A model generated the notes under the pieces. The model searched no databases. It was given only the letters and a program-made list of their open reading frames with translations, and had not been told where the DNA came from. 64,000 bases of DNA. It comes from Fusobacterium sp. FSA-380-WT-3A. GTDB taxonomy: Bacteria > Fusobacteriota > Fusobacteriia > Fusobacteriales > Fusobacteriaceae. Location of the stretch: positions 329,347-393,346 of the forward strand of contig NZ_JABAFQ010000001.1 of assembly GCF_012843705.1 (NCBI RefSeq), given 5' to 3'. Shown in pieces: positions 17,772 through 25,594 of this stretch. Made by a program: the position numbers and the translations under genes. Each line of letters begins with the position of its first letter. Position 1 is the stretch's first letter.

Positions 17772-18677
17772 TTGAAAAGTAGAATAATAAGAGGAGTTAG
17801 TAAAAATGCTAGATTTTTTGTTGTAAACTCTACAGATGTTGTTCAAAAAGCTTTGGATATTCACCACTGTAGTCCTACATCAATAGCAGCTTTTGGAAGA
17901 CTTTTAACAGCTGGACTTATAATGGGAGCTTCTTTAAAAGGAGATGATTTATTATCTCTTATAACTCATACAGATGGTCCTGTAAATAATATGGTTGTAA
18001 CTGCAAATGCTAAAGGGCAAATAAAAGGTTACCTTTCAAATCCACAGAAAGATTTACCATTAAAAGCTATTACTGGGCAACCTGATATAGAAAATCTAAT
18101 TGGAAAAGGAAGTCTTAGAGTTATAAAAGATATGGGATTAAAAGAACCTTATGTGGGACTTTCTGAAATTCAAAAGGGAGATATAAAATCAGATATGGAA
18201 TATTACTATGAAACATCTGAGCAAACTCCAACTATAATGGAATTAGGAATAAAATTATCAGAAGATAAAAAAACAGTTAAATTTGCTGGTGGATATATGA
18301 TTCAATTATTTCCTGGAGCAGATAAAAAATTTATTGCTTCTATTATAGAAAAAATGGATGCAATTAGAAGTGTTACAGAATTATTTGAAGGTGGAATGGA
18401 CTTAGAAAGAATCGTAAAACTTCTATATGAAGATATGTCTGATGAAAAATTAGAAAGAGTTGTAGAAGATTATGAAATATTAGAGGAGAGAGAAGTTTCA
18501 TATTACTGTGATTGTAATAAAGATAAATATTACAGAGGACTTATAACTTTAGGTAAAAAAGAAATTCTTTCATTATTAGAAGAGCTTGATGGAGTTATTG
18601 AAACTCAATGTCAATTCTGTGAAAAGAAATATCAATTTACTAAAGAAGATTTTAAAGATTTATTTGAAGATAAATAA
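17772..18677 (+). CDS. hslO: Redox-regulated chaperone Hsp33
   Basis: A 301-residue cytoplasmic holdase activated by oxidation. The C-terminal redox switch is intact: CDC in YYCDCNKDKYYRG, then CQFC in IETQCQFCEKKYQF, giving the four zinc-binding Cys. The N-terminal substrate-binding domain has the expected HHCSPTSIAAFGRLLTA. Translation starts at a TTG at 17772, chosen because AGGAGG at 17761-17766 lies 5 bp upstream and the next residues (KSRIIRG) are the usual Hsp33 N-terminus. It is the last gene before the leader region at 18681. Confidence 0.95.
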   Translation: MKSRIIRGVSKNARFFVVNSTDVVQKALDIHHCSPTSIAAFGRLLTAGLIMGASLKGDDLLSLITHTDGPVNNMVVTANAKGQIKGYLSNPQKDLPLKAITGQPDIENLIGKGSLRVIKDMGLKEPYVGLSEIQKGDIKSDMEYYYETSEQTPTIMELGIKLSEDKKTVKFAGGYMIQLFPGADKKFIASIIEKMDAIRSVTELFEGGMDLERIVKLLYEDMSDEKLERVVEDYEILEEREVSYYCDCNKDKYYRGLITLGKKEILSLLEELDGVIETQCQFCEKKYQFTKEDFKDLFEDK

Positions 18678-18680
18678 TAA

Positions 18681-18709
18681 TTGACATTATATAAAAAATA
18701 TAGTATCAT
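18681..18709 (+). promoter_or_regulatory. Strong promoter for the leader before the formate/nitrite-type channel gene
   Basis: Consensus -35 TTGACA at 18681-18686, exactly 17-bp spacer, TATCAT at 18704-18709; start of transcription expected near 18716. Confidence 0.75.
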
Positions 18710-18715
18710 ACTAAA

Positions 18716-18811
18716 ATGAAAAAACATTGCTGAAAGACCCTTAAAATGAGCCTGTTGCAGTGCAAGGATAAATTAACCGTTTTGAGAGGTTTTTCTCAAA
18801 CGGTTTTTTTT
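18716..18811 (+). ncRNA. Structured leader or small RNA of unassigned class ending in a terminator
   Basis: Between the promoter and the channel gene lies about 60 nt with folding potential followed by an intrinsic terminator (18775-18787 with 18794-18805, one bulged T, then eight T to 18811). Within the first part, CCTGTTGC (18751-18758) can pair with GCAAGG (18762-18767) with a bulge, and TTGC (18727-18730) or CCTT (18739-18742) can compete for the same bases. Promoter, compact fold, terminator, then GGAGGG and the ATG is the layout of a transcription-attenuating riboswitch. I could not match it to a known class; a free-standing small RNA of about 95 nt is the alternative. Confidence 0.55.
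18775..18811 (+). terminator. Terminator in the leader of the channel gene
   Basis: AACCGTTTTGAGA / TCTCAAACGGTT stem with one bulge, 6-nt loop and an eight-T tail, ending 24 bp before the ATG of the following gene. Confidence 0.9.
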
Positions 18812-18834
18812 ATCAAGTTATTTTAGGAGGGATA

Positions 18835-19611
18835 ATGTACTCATTTTATAATCCAATAGAAGCTATTGAAGTTATTGGAAGAACTAATCTAAAAAGAGCT
18901 CAAGAGGAAAAAAACAAAATTTTACTAACAGGAATTTTAGGAGGAATGTTTATTTCTTTAGCTGGAATTGGACAACTTACTATATTACAAAATATTAATC
19001 CTCAAAATGAAACTATGATAAAGTTTTTAGGAGCAGCTATATTTCCTGTTGGTTTATTACTTTGTTTATTATTAGGAGGAACTTTATTTACAGGAAATTC
19101 ACTAATAATTTTAAATCTGATTAACAAGGAAATTGGATTAAAAGAGGTTGTGAGAAATTTATCTATCACTTGGATAGGAAATTTTATAGGTGGTGGAGTT
19201 GTAGCTTCTATAAGTTATTTTGCTGGAATTTTTAAAACTTTGCCTATGCAAGCTGCGTCTATAAATATAGCAATGACTAAATTAAGTTTAAATACTTATG
19301 AATGTATATTAAGTGGTTTTTTATGTAATATATTAGTTATTGCTGGAATTTGGTTATCTACATCATCAAAAGATTCTAGTGGAAAAATTTATGGTTGTTG
19401 GTTTCCAATTATGTTATTTGTTATAAGTGGTTATCAACATGTTGTAGCAAATATGTTTTTTATAACTATAGCAAAGTTAATTTCTCCAGAAAATATAAAT
19501 TTTTTACAAGTTTTATTAAGTCACTTTCTACCTGTTACTGTAGGAAATTTTTTATCAGGAGGAATTTTCTTCCCAATTGTTTTTCATTATTTATATGTTC
19601 ATAGAAAATAA
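18835..19611 (+). CDS. Formate/nitrite transporter (FNT) family channel
   Basis: A 258-residue inner-membrane protein with six hydrophobic segments and the FNT fold signatures: GGMFISLAGIGQ in the first helix, LLLGGTLFTGNSLI, SITWIGNFIGGG and GYQHVVANMFF, the last holding the conserved pore-side His. FNT proteins conduct formate, nitrite, hydrosulfide or lactate as neutral acids through a pentamer; the anion cannot be predicted here. It has an excellent GGAGGG site and is preceded by a promoter-leader-terminator module, so expression is probably controlled by attenuation. A lipoprotein gene follows 17 bp later. Confidence 0.9.
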   Translation: MYSFYNPIEAIEVIGRTNLKRAQEEKNKILLTGILGGMFISLAGIGQLTILQNINPQNETMIKFLGAAIFPVGLLLCLLLGGTLFTGNSLIILNLINKEIGLKEVVRNLSITWIGNFIGGGVVASISYFAGIFKTLPMQAASINIAMTKLSLNTYECILSGFLCNILVIAGIWLSTSSKDSSGKIYGCWFPIMLFVISGYQHVVANMFFITIAKLISPENINFLQVLLSHFLPVTVGNFLSGGIFFPIVFHYLYVHRK

Positions 19612-19628
19612 AAGGATAAGGGAAATTT

Positions 19629-20666
19629 ATGAGAAAAAAAGTCTTGAATATATTTTTGGTTTTTGGATTTATTTTTATACTAAATGGTTGTACTGTATTG
19701 GATAATTATTTAGGAAAGAAAAATATAAAAAGTGCTACTGAAATATATAATGAAGAGGGCATTACTTTAAAGGGAGTTGAAAAATTAGTTGATGGCTTAG
19801 AAAATGTACCACATTCTTTAGAGGGAACAACTCTTTTTAATGTACAATACTCAAAAATAATAGCTGATAAAAATAATGTTATGAAAAAATCTAATCTTTC
19901 TTTTGAAGATATTGAAAAATTAAAATTATATGTATTTTCAAATGAAGAGGCAAAAAAATTATCTCTAAAAAATAAAAGTATAATTTATGATAGCAAAGAT
20001 TACAATAAAGATAAAAATATAGTTATAAAAAAAATTGAAAATTTTATACTTGCTGAAAAAACAGATTTTTATTCAAGAGATATGAAAATAAAAAAGATAG
20101 AAGAATATCAAAAATTTTTAGAGTATGTACCTAGTAATAAAATTTTTGAAAAAAAAGTTACTTTAGAAAAAGAGGTCACTATTGAAATAGGTCTTTTAAC
20201 TGATAATTTTGGTTTTGATACTATTTCTAACATAGTTAGAGATGAGGTAAATAAAATCTCTAATAGAAATTTTAATTTATTACTAGATAAATATATTTAT
20301 TTTAAGGGGGCCAGTAGATTTTATAACTCTCTAAACACAGATTATATAATTGAAATGAGCATTACAAGAACAAATATATTCCCCTTCTCTATAACTACTG
20401 AAGAAAGAGATGGAAAAACAATAATTATAAAAGAAAATAGAATTTCTGTAGATGGATATTTTAATCTTTTTAAAGTTTCTGATAGAAAGCTATTAAATAG
20501 AAGACATTTTTCTTTTGACACTGATTATATAGTTCGGACTATAAAAGGAAATGGAAATGTAATTTTTGAAAATGAAAGACAAATTATAGAAGATGAAATA
20601 AGAAGAAAATTTGACCTATTTTTCTTAGATGATATACGAACTCTTGTAAGAACTACAAAATTTTAA
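19629..20666 (+). CDS. Putative lipoprotein of unknown function
   Basis: A 345-residue protein with a lipoprotein signal (MRKK, hydrophobic core, lipobox LNGC, Cys at residue 21). The mature protein is Lys/Asp/Asn rich without recognisable domains; the segment from about 180 onward (VTIEIGLLTDNFGFDTISNIVRDEV... and YIIEMSITRTNIFPFSITTEERDGKTIIIKE) looks like alternating beta strands. I recognise no family. It follows the FNT channel by 17 bp and ends at a terminator shared with the convergent TetR gene. Confidence 0.7.
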   Translation: MRKKVLNIFLVFGFIFILNGCTVLDNYLGKKNIKSATEIYNEEGITLKGVEKLVDGLENVPHSLEGTTLFNVQYSKIIADKNNVMKKSNLSFEDIEKLKLYVFSNEEAKKLSLKNKSIIYDSKDYNKDKNIVIKKIENFILAEKTDFYSRDMKIKKIEEYQKFLEYVPSNKIFEKKVTLEKEVTIEIGLLTDNFGFDTISNIVRDEVNKISNRNFNLLLDKYIYFKGASRFYNSLNTDYIIEMSITRTNIFPFSITTEERDGKTIIIKENRISVDGYFNLFKVSDRKLLNRRHFSFDTDYIVRTIKGNGNVIFENERQIIEDEIRRKFDLFFLDDIRTLVRTTKF

Positions 20667-20670
20667 AATA

Positions 20671-20696
20671 AAAAAGGGAGATTACACTCCCTTTTT
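20671..20696. terminator. Bidirectional terminator between the lipoprotein and TetR genes
   Basis: AAAAAGGGAG (20671-20680), 6-nt loop, CTCCCTTTTT (20687-20696): A tract on one side, T tract on the other, so it can serve both convergent transcripts. Confidence 0.9.
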
Positions 20697-21248
20697 TTCT
20701 TTTAATTTAGAATATATCATTGTTCCTGCACCAGAAAGAAGTCTTTCTCTTATTTCTTCATCTGTAGGATTTATATATCCTGTAGCAATTAGAGTAGAAT
20801 ATCCATGAGCAAATATCCAACAATCCATTAAAAGGTCTTCTTTAAACTCTGTAGGTAATCCTTCAAATCTCTCATCTTTTTCTATTTCTTCTCTAGTAGC
20901 ATTTCTAAATCTTCTTATTAAATCTGTAAAAGATTGCTCTCTTAAAAATATAGATGTGAAAAGTTCTTTATTTTCTCTAGCAAATACACAAATTCCCATA
21001 CCAATATTAAGATATGTAAATTCAGTAAATGGTTTTTTTATATATTCCATAAATCTATTTTTAGCTACTGAAATTAACTCTTCTTTTAACTCATCAATAG
21101 AACCATAATTTGAATAGATAGGAGCTGGTGAAGCTTTTAATTCTTTTGCAAGATTTCTAGCTGTAATGAAATCTAAACCATGTTTTTCAAACATCTCAAA
21201 AGCTTTATCAAATACAATCTCTTTTCTAAAAACAACTTTTTTTGGCAT
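20682..21248 (-). CDS. TetR/AcrR family transcriptional regulator
   Basis: A 188-residue regulator with an N-terminal helix-turn-helix (about residues 10-55; FITARNLAKELKASPAPIYSNYGSIDELKEEL) and a helical ligand-binding C-terminal domain containing a TetR_C-like region with WIFAHGYSTLIATG. Start is the ATG at 21248 behind GGAGGG; an in-frame TTG two codons earlier lies in the spacer. It stands alone between the convergent lipoprotein and the FadL porin on the same strand, so its target cannot be assigned from context; the FadL gene behind it (upstream) ends in its own terminator. Confidence 0.88.
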   Translation of the reverse strand: MPKKVVFRKEIVFDKAFEMFEKHGLDFITARNLAKELKASPAPIYSNYGSIDELKEELISVAKNRFMEYIKKPFTEFTYLNIGMGICVFARENKELFTSIFLREQSFTDLIRRFRNATREEIEKDERFEGLPTEFKEDLLMDCWIFAHGYSTLIATGYINPTDEEIRERLLSGAGTMIYSKLKEKKGV

Positions 21249-21355
21249 AGCCAACCCTCCAAAAACTTATTACATGATTATTATAATACTACATTTTTAT
21301 AAAAAAGTAAACAAATTTTTTTGCTTTTTTTAAGATAAAATTTTATTTAGTCATT

Positions 21356-21381
21356 AAAAAGATGAGGTAATTAACCTCATC
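21356..21381 (-). terminator. Terminator of the FadL-type porin gene
   Basis: GATGAGGT/ACCTCATC stem (21361-21368, 21374-21381) with T run on the minus strand at 21360-21356. Confidence 0.85.
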
Positions 21382-21400
21382 TAAATAATTTTTTATAAAA

Positions 21401-22645
21401 TTAGAATTTTTTTACGAAGTTAAATCCTATACTTCTTATATCTTTTTCATATTTAATTCCATTAAATGTAGTAGAATCATAGAAGTAGTGGCTATAACCT
21501 ATTGTCCATTCTGTATTTTCATCTTGTTTAATTTTAAATCCTGTTCCAAGCATTATAGAACCTATTGAATATTCTGTAGCTGCATATGTAGTTTCTTTTG
21601 CTCCTGTATCAGCATAGTTAATTCCTGCTAACCAAGATACTTTATCATTTAATTTATATTCAGAACCTAAAGAAATTTCCCATCCATTGTCATAAGCATA
21701 TCTTCCAGGATTAGTTCCAACTCTATCCATTTTTGCGTCTTTATTGAAATAGTAGTTTCCTCCAATAAATGCTGTCCAATCATCAGTTACTTTATATGAA
21801 GCTCCTAAAGCCATTAAAGCTGGTAAATCTCTTCTAGTTTTTAATCCATCAGCATAAACAGGATAAATTCCTAATAATCCTCCTGAAATACTGTAATCTT
21901 CTCCTAAAACTAAAGTATCATCATTTATAGTTGCATCAGTTTTAAAATCTAATTTTACTCTACTATCATATCTAAAACCAATATTTAATCTATCATTAGC
22001 AGTATAGTTTAAACCTAATTGAACTCCTACACCAAAGGCTGTTCTTTCAGAATCTATTGATGCTTTTTTTCCAGCTCCTAATATAGGAAAATTAGTATTT
22101 GTAGTAGTATTTGCTTCTAAAGTTCTTAATCCATAAACTGCTCTTAATCCTAATGACATTGATAATTTTTCATTTACATTCCAAGCTTTACCAATAGTTG
22201 TTTGAGCATATTGATTTGAACCTTTTATATTAGTTCCATCTAACATTCCATTCATCCCTGCTGGTAAAGGAATACTATTTTTATATTCTAAAGAAGCTCC
22301 TCCAGCTACTGCACCAAAAGTCCAGAATAAAGCTCCATCATCAGTTTTTTTATAAACAGCAAAGTTAGGAATTGGAGATGATAAATCTGAATCAAATTCT
22401 TTTCCATTTTGAGTCATTGATTGGTCTCCAAAAGCATATTGAAGCCCACCAGTGAAATATGTTCCATTTTCTAATCTCATTAATCCTGCTGGGTTGAAGT
22501 TAACAGTTGTTCCATAGTTAATTGCTCCTTGTTGAGCTGGGTTTGCTCCATACTCAGCTGTATAATTTTGTACATGGTCTATTGAAGCACCAAAAGCTGT
22601 TGCACTAATTAATAAAGATGCTATAGTTAATTTTTTTAAAATCAT
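21401..22645 (-). CDS. FadL/OmpP1-type outer-membrane beta-barrel protein
   Basis: A 414-residue outer-membrane protein. The signal peptide MILKKLTIASLLISATAFGA is followed by the FadL hatch region, including INYGTTVNFNPAGLMRLENGTYFTGG, where NPA(G/A) is the family hallmark. The rest alternates beta strands with Tyr/Gly-rich turns and ends in phenylalanine (NFVKKF), as needed for barrel assembly by BamA. FadL proteins carry hydrophobic molecules such as fatty acids or aromatics across the outer membrane. The start at 22645 lies behind GGAGGAAA; the longer open frame upstream lacks a ribosome site. Confidence 0.87.
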   Translation of the reverse strand: MILKKLTIASLLISATAFGASIDHVQNYTAEYGANPAQQGAINYGTTVNFNPAGLMRLENGTYFTGGLQYAFGDQSMTQNGKEFDSDLSSPIPNFAVYKKTDDGALFWTFGAVAGGASLEYKNSIPLPAGMNGMLDGTNIKGSNQYAQTTIGKAWNVNEKLSMSLGLRAVYGLRTLEANTTTNTNFPILGAGKKASIDSERTAFGVGVQLGLNYTANDRLNIGFRYDSRVKLDFKTDATINDDTLVLGEDYSISGGLLGIYPVYADGLKTRRDLPALMALGASYKVTDDWTAFIGGNYYFNKDAKMDRVGTNPGRYAYDNGWEISLGSEYKLNDKVSWLAGINYADTGAKETTYAATEYSIGSIMLGTGFKIKQDENTEWTIGYSHYFYDSTTFNGIKYEKDIRSIGFNFVKKF

Positions 22646-22690
22646 TTCTATATTTCCTCCATAAAATAACATTCGTAATCGTACATATAT

Positions 22691-22720
22691 AATATAACAT
22701 ATGTTTCTATAAAAAATCAA
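22691..22720 (-). promoter_or_regulatory. Predicted promoter of the FadL-type gene
   Basis: Minus strand TTGATT (22720-22715), 18-bp spacer, TATATT (22696-22691). Confidence 0.4.
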
Positions 22721-22772
22721 GAAAAATTTTTTTAAATTCAAAAATATTTTTAATTTTTTCTTATTATTAAAT

Positions 22773-22803
22773 AAAAAAATATATCTAACAAAGTTAGATA
22801 TAT
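22773..22803 (-). terminator. Terminator overlapping the end of folA
   Basis: 11-bp arms 22779-22789 and 22793-22803, 3-nt loop, T run on the minus strand to 22773. The folA stop codon is inside the stem. Confidence 0.85.
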
Positions 22804-23318
22804 TCCCTATAAATAAAATTATTAAATTTTTTTTCTAAAATTATTTTATAATCTTTAAAATTAATCTTTGGAAAATAGGTGTCTCCTAAAAAATCTCCAT
22901 CAATATGAGAGATACAAAGTTTATGAAAATTTTTCTTTTGAATAAACTCATTATATATACTTCCACCACCGATTATATAAATGTCTTTATCATAATTATT
23001 TTTAAAATTAATTTTTTTATAAAATTCTAGTCCATCTTCAATATTAGAAAAAACTATAATTTTATTTAATAAATCTTCAAATTTATAAATTTTATTTTCT
23101 TCTATTTTAAAATCTGAATTTAAACTTTTACTTATAACTATATTTACTCTATTAGGTAATGGTTTTCCTATACTCTCAAAGGTTTTTCTTCCCATAAGTA
23201 AAAAATTATCAGTAGTTTTTTCTTTAAAAAGTTTCAAATCTTCTGGAATATTCCAAGGAATTTTATTTCTGTTTCCAATAAGATAATTTTTATCTATTGC
23301 AACAATAATATTTATCAT
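22794..23318 (-). CDS. folA: Dihydrofolate reductase
   Basis: A 174-residue NADPH-dependent enzyme that reduces dihydrofolate to tetrahydrofolate. N-terminal INIIVAIDKNYLIGNRNKIPWNIPEDLKLF, then LLMGRKTFESIG (cofactor-binding) and YIIGGGSIYNEFI are the classical DHFR motifs. The ATG at 23318 starts one base after the trmL stop and is served by GGAG at the end of trmL, so the two are translationally coupled. It is the target of trimethoprim-class antifolates; nothing unusual in the active-site segment is visible. Confidence 0.95.
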   Translation of the reverse strand: MINIIVAIDKNYLIGNRNKIPWNIPEDLKLFKEKTTDNFLLMGRKTFESIGKPLPNRVNIVISKSLNSDFKIEENKIYKFEDLLNKIIVFSNIEDGLEFYKKINFKNNYDKDIYIIGGGSIYNEFIQKKNFHKLCISHIDGDFLGDTYFPKINFKDYKIILEKKFNNFIYREYI

Positions 23319-23319
23319 A

Positions 23320-23778
23320 TTATTCTCCAAAATTAAAATCAGTTTGTCTTAAAGCTTCATATAATATAATTGCTGCTGAGTTTGAAAGATTTAAAGAACG
23401 TCCCATTTCTATCATAGGAATAGTTATACATTTATCAGGATTAGCTTCTAAAATCTCTTTTGGTAATCCTCTTGACTCTGGTCCAAATATTATAAAATCA
23501 TTTTCTTTAAACTTTACATCACAATATCTATTTTTACATTTTGTAGTTGCATAGTAGAAATTACCATCAGGATTTCCTTTTAAAAAATCCTCATAACTAT
23601 CCCACTCTTTAATTTTTACTAAATGCCAATAATCAAGCCCTGCCCTTTTAACATTTTTTTCATCTAAAGAAAATCCTAAAGGTTTTATAAGATGAAGAGT
23701 AGAGTTTGTAAGTACACAAGAACGTCCAATATTCCCTGTATTGTAAGGAATTTCTGGTTCATATAAAACTATATTCAT
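23320..23778 (-). CDS. trmL: tRNA (cytidine/uridine-34 2'-O)-methyltransferase
   Basis: A 152-residue SPOUT-class methyltransferase that modifies the wobble base of tRNA-Leu. Motifs PEIPYNTGNIGRSC near the N-terminus, FGPESRGLP, and the trefoil-knot SAM site MIEMGRSLNLSNSAAIILYE are all present; length matches TrmL (150-160). The ATG at 23778 follows TTAGGAGGA, in contrast to a longer frame with no site. It forms a two-gene unit with folA. Confidence 0.95.
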   Translation of the reverse strand: MNIVLYEPEIPYNTGNIGRSCVLTNSTLHLIKPLGFSLDEKNVKRAGLDYWHLVKIKEWDSYEDFLKGNPDGNFYYATTKCKNRYCDVKFKENDFIIFGPESRGLPKEILEANPDKCITIPMIEMGRSLNLSNSAAIILYEALRQTDFNFGE

Positions 23779-23894
23779 ATATCCTCCTAAAATTAATTGT
23801 TTTATTATTTTTACATTACATTTTATCATATTTTTTAAATAATATCATTAAATTTTCTAAATTTATACTAATAAATAATTTACAAAAAATAAAA

Positions 23895-23946
23895 AAGGTG
23901 CTGTATTTTATAGATTGTTAATAATAAATAAAATTTACAACACCTT
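23895..23946. terminator. Long-loop terminator between the NSS transporter and trmL
   Basis: 11-bp arms with one mismatch (23895-23905, 23936-23946), 30-nt AT-rich loop, T-rich on the minus strand beyond the stem. Confidence 0.65.
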
Positions 23947-23964
23947 ATTATTAAAAATTAATTT

Positions 23965-25278
23965 TTATCCTATACTTCCAAATATCATACCAAGAATTAA
24001 TACTAAAGCTGTTCCAGGTACAAATATATATTTTCCAATAGTTAAGACATATTTTCCTTTTTTAGAGTGAGCTCCTTTATCTATTTCAGCTATAATTTTT
24101 TGATTATCTATAAAGAAATAATAGAAGAATAAAACAATTAAAGCCCCTAAAGGAATTAAAATTACAGACATAAAGTCAGCAAATTTTCCAAATAAATCCA
24201 TATTTAAGTCAAGAGGAATTCCTATTAAAACTAAAATAGTTCCTACTATAACACTTGCTTTTTTTCTTGAAACATTAAATTTATACATAAATGCTTCTAC
24301 AGGTACTTCCAATTGATTTATAGCTGATGATACAGCAGCAAATATTACACTTAGGAAAAATATTCCAGCTAAAATTTTTCCTCCAGCTATTTGAGAGAAA
24401 ATTGCTGGTACTGTGATAAATAATAGTCCTGGCCCAGCTCCTGGATTATGTCCCAAAGCAAAGGCAGCAGGAATAATTACAAATCCAGCTAGTAAAGCTG
24501 CTATAGTATCTAATACACAAGTATGAAATACTCCATTTGTAATATCCATATTATCATCAACATAGCTTCCATAAACAAGTAAAGCTGAACCACTAAGTCC
24601 AACTGTAAAGAAAGATTGTCCTAAAGCCATAACCCAAGTCATTGGATTTGCTAGAGCTTCCCATTTTGGAGTAAGTAAATATTTTATACCTTCTGTTGCT
24701 CCTGGTAAAGTTATAGATTTTATCATAAGCCCTATAAATATAATAAACATTAAAGGCATTATGATTTTATTTAATTTTTCTATTCCTTTAACAACACCTA
24801 AAGAAATAACTCCAATACTTATTACACCAGCTAATATATGCCAAATAATTGAATCAGGTGTCCCTACAAAGTTTCCAAAATATTCTGGATAATTAACACT
24901 ATTCATATCAATAGTTATATAAGAATAAAAGTATTTTATTATCCATCCAAAAACAATTACATAAAATGTAAAAATTCCTGAAACAGATATTATAGATATA
25001 AGTGGTAAATATTTAGCAAGAGGGAATTTTTTTTCTTGCATAAGTTCAGAAACTCCCATTACACCTTTTTTTATCATTCTTCCAAAAGAAATCTCTGATA
25101 TAAGTCCAACATAAGCAAAGAAAGCCATAAATAAAAAGTATGGAATAAGGAAAGCTCCTCCACCAAAAGTACCTAGTTTCCAAGAGAACATCCAAATGTT
25201 TCCAAGCCCTACAGCTGCTCCTACACATGATAGAATGAATCCAAGTCGGTTACTAAATTTTTCTCTTTTCTCTTTCAT
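23965..25278 (-). CDS. Sodium-dependent amino-acid transporter, NSS family; tryptophan proposed
   Basis: A 437-residue inner-membrane symporter of the neurotransmitter:sodium symporter family (LeuT, TnaT, MhsT relatives). The N-terminal helix NRLGFILSCVGAAVGLGNIWMF has the unwound TM1 pattern that binds sodium and the substrate carboxylate; about 11-12 helices are visible. Start is the ATG at 25278 behind GGAGGAC; an upstream extension of the frame runs through leader RNA. The sequence alone does not tell the substrate, but the upstream leader peptide with three Trp codons and terminator makes tryptophan the likely one. Confidence 0.9.
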   Translation of the reverse strand: MKEKREKFSNRLGFILSCVGAAVGLGNIWMFSWKLGTFGGGAFLIPYFLFMAFFAYVGLISEISFGRMIKKGVMGVSELMQEKKFPLAKYLPLISIISVSGIFTFYVIVFGWIIKYFYSYITIDMNSVNYPEYFGNFVGTPDSIIWHILAGVISIGVISLGVVKGIEKLNKIIMPLMFIIFIGLMIKSITLPGATEGIKYLLTPKWEALANPMTWVMALGQSFFTVGLSGSALLVYGSYVDDNMDITNGVFHTCVLDTIAALLAGFVIIPAAFALGHNPGAGPGLLFITVPAIFSQIAGGKILAGIFFLSVIFAAVSSAINQLEVPVEAFMYKFNVSRKKASVIVGTILVLIGIPLDLNMDLFGKFADFMSVILIPLGALIVLFFYYFFIDNQKIIAEIDKGAHSKKGKYVLTIGKYIFVPGTALVLILGMIFGSIG

Positions 25279-25312
25279 TTTTCTGTCCTCCATTAAAATT
25301 AAAATTATATAT

Positions 25313-25347
25313 AAAAAAATGACTATCAAATGTATCTGATAGTCATT
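25313..25347 (-). terminator. Attenuator terminator before the NSS transporter
   Basis: 11-bp arms (25347-25337 with 25328-25318), 8-nt loop, then seven T (25319-25313) on the minus strand, 34 bp before the transporter ATG. Its 5' arm and loop include CAGATACA (25338-25331), complementary to TGTATCTG upstream at 25379-25372. Confidence 0.85.
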
Positions 25348-25370
25348 ATTAATTACTTTAAATATTACAC

Positions 25371-25440
25371 ACAGATACAAATTATTGAAATTTCCAAAAC
25401 AAAATTAGTTTGTATCTGTTTTATCAAACAATTACAAACT
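25371..25440 (-). promoter_or_regulatory. Competing hairpin segments of the tryptophan attenuator
   Basis: Reading the transcript: segment 1 AGTTTGTA (25440-25433) pairs with segment 2 TACAAACT (25414-25407); segment 2 extended as ACAGATACAAA (25419-25409) pairs perfectly with segment 3 TTTGTATCTGT (25381-25371); segment 3 can instead pair over 8 bp with the terminator arm and loop (25338-25331). These three pairings exclude each other, as in translation-coupled attenuation. Confidence 0.75.
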
Positions 25441-25444
25441 TATC

Positions 25445-25516
25445 TTAGAAACTCCACCACCAAAATGTATCTACAGAGGAAATATTTTGTCTAGTATTTA
25501 AATTGTAAATTTTCAT
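25445..25516 (-). CDS. Trp-rich leader peptide of an attenuator
   Basis: A 23-codon open frame with its own strong AGGAGGG site (25529-25523, 6-bp spacing) and a consensus promoter upstream. The peptide ends DTFWWWSF: three consecutive UGG codons only two sense codons before the stop. The stop is 4 nt before the first hairpin segment. Such a peptide has no likely function of its own; ribosome position on it would report charged tRNA-Trp and set the fold of the downstream RNA, which ends in a terminator before the transporter. It belongs to the class of trpL-like leader peptides; I know of no named family for it. Confidence 0.85.
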   Translation of the reverse strand: MKIYNLNTRQNISSVDTFWWWSF

Positions 25517-25554
25517 AAATATCCCTCCTTTTAGTTTGTAATTTTATTTCTTGT

Positions 25555-25583
25555 ATTCTATCACTATGATATTTCATTGTCAA
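25555..25583 (-). promoter_or_regulatory. Promoter of the leader peptide-transporter transcript
   Basis: Minus strand TTGACA (25583-25578), 17-bp spacer, TAGAAT (25560-25555); 5' end expected near 25549. Confidence 0.75.
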
Positions 25584-25594
25584 GTTTTTTTTGT

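Noticed and set aside
25279..25380. N-terminal extension of the NSS transporter through the leader
   Set aside because: The extra codons run through the attenuator terminator, and the ATG at 25278 has GGAGG; the extension has no ribosome site.
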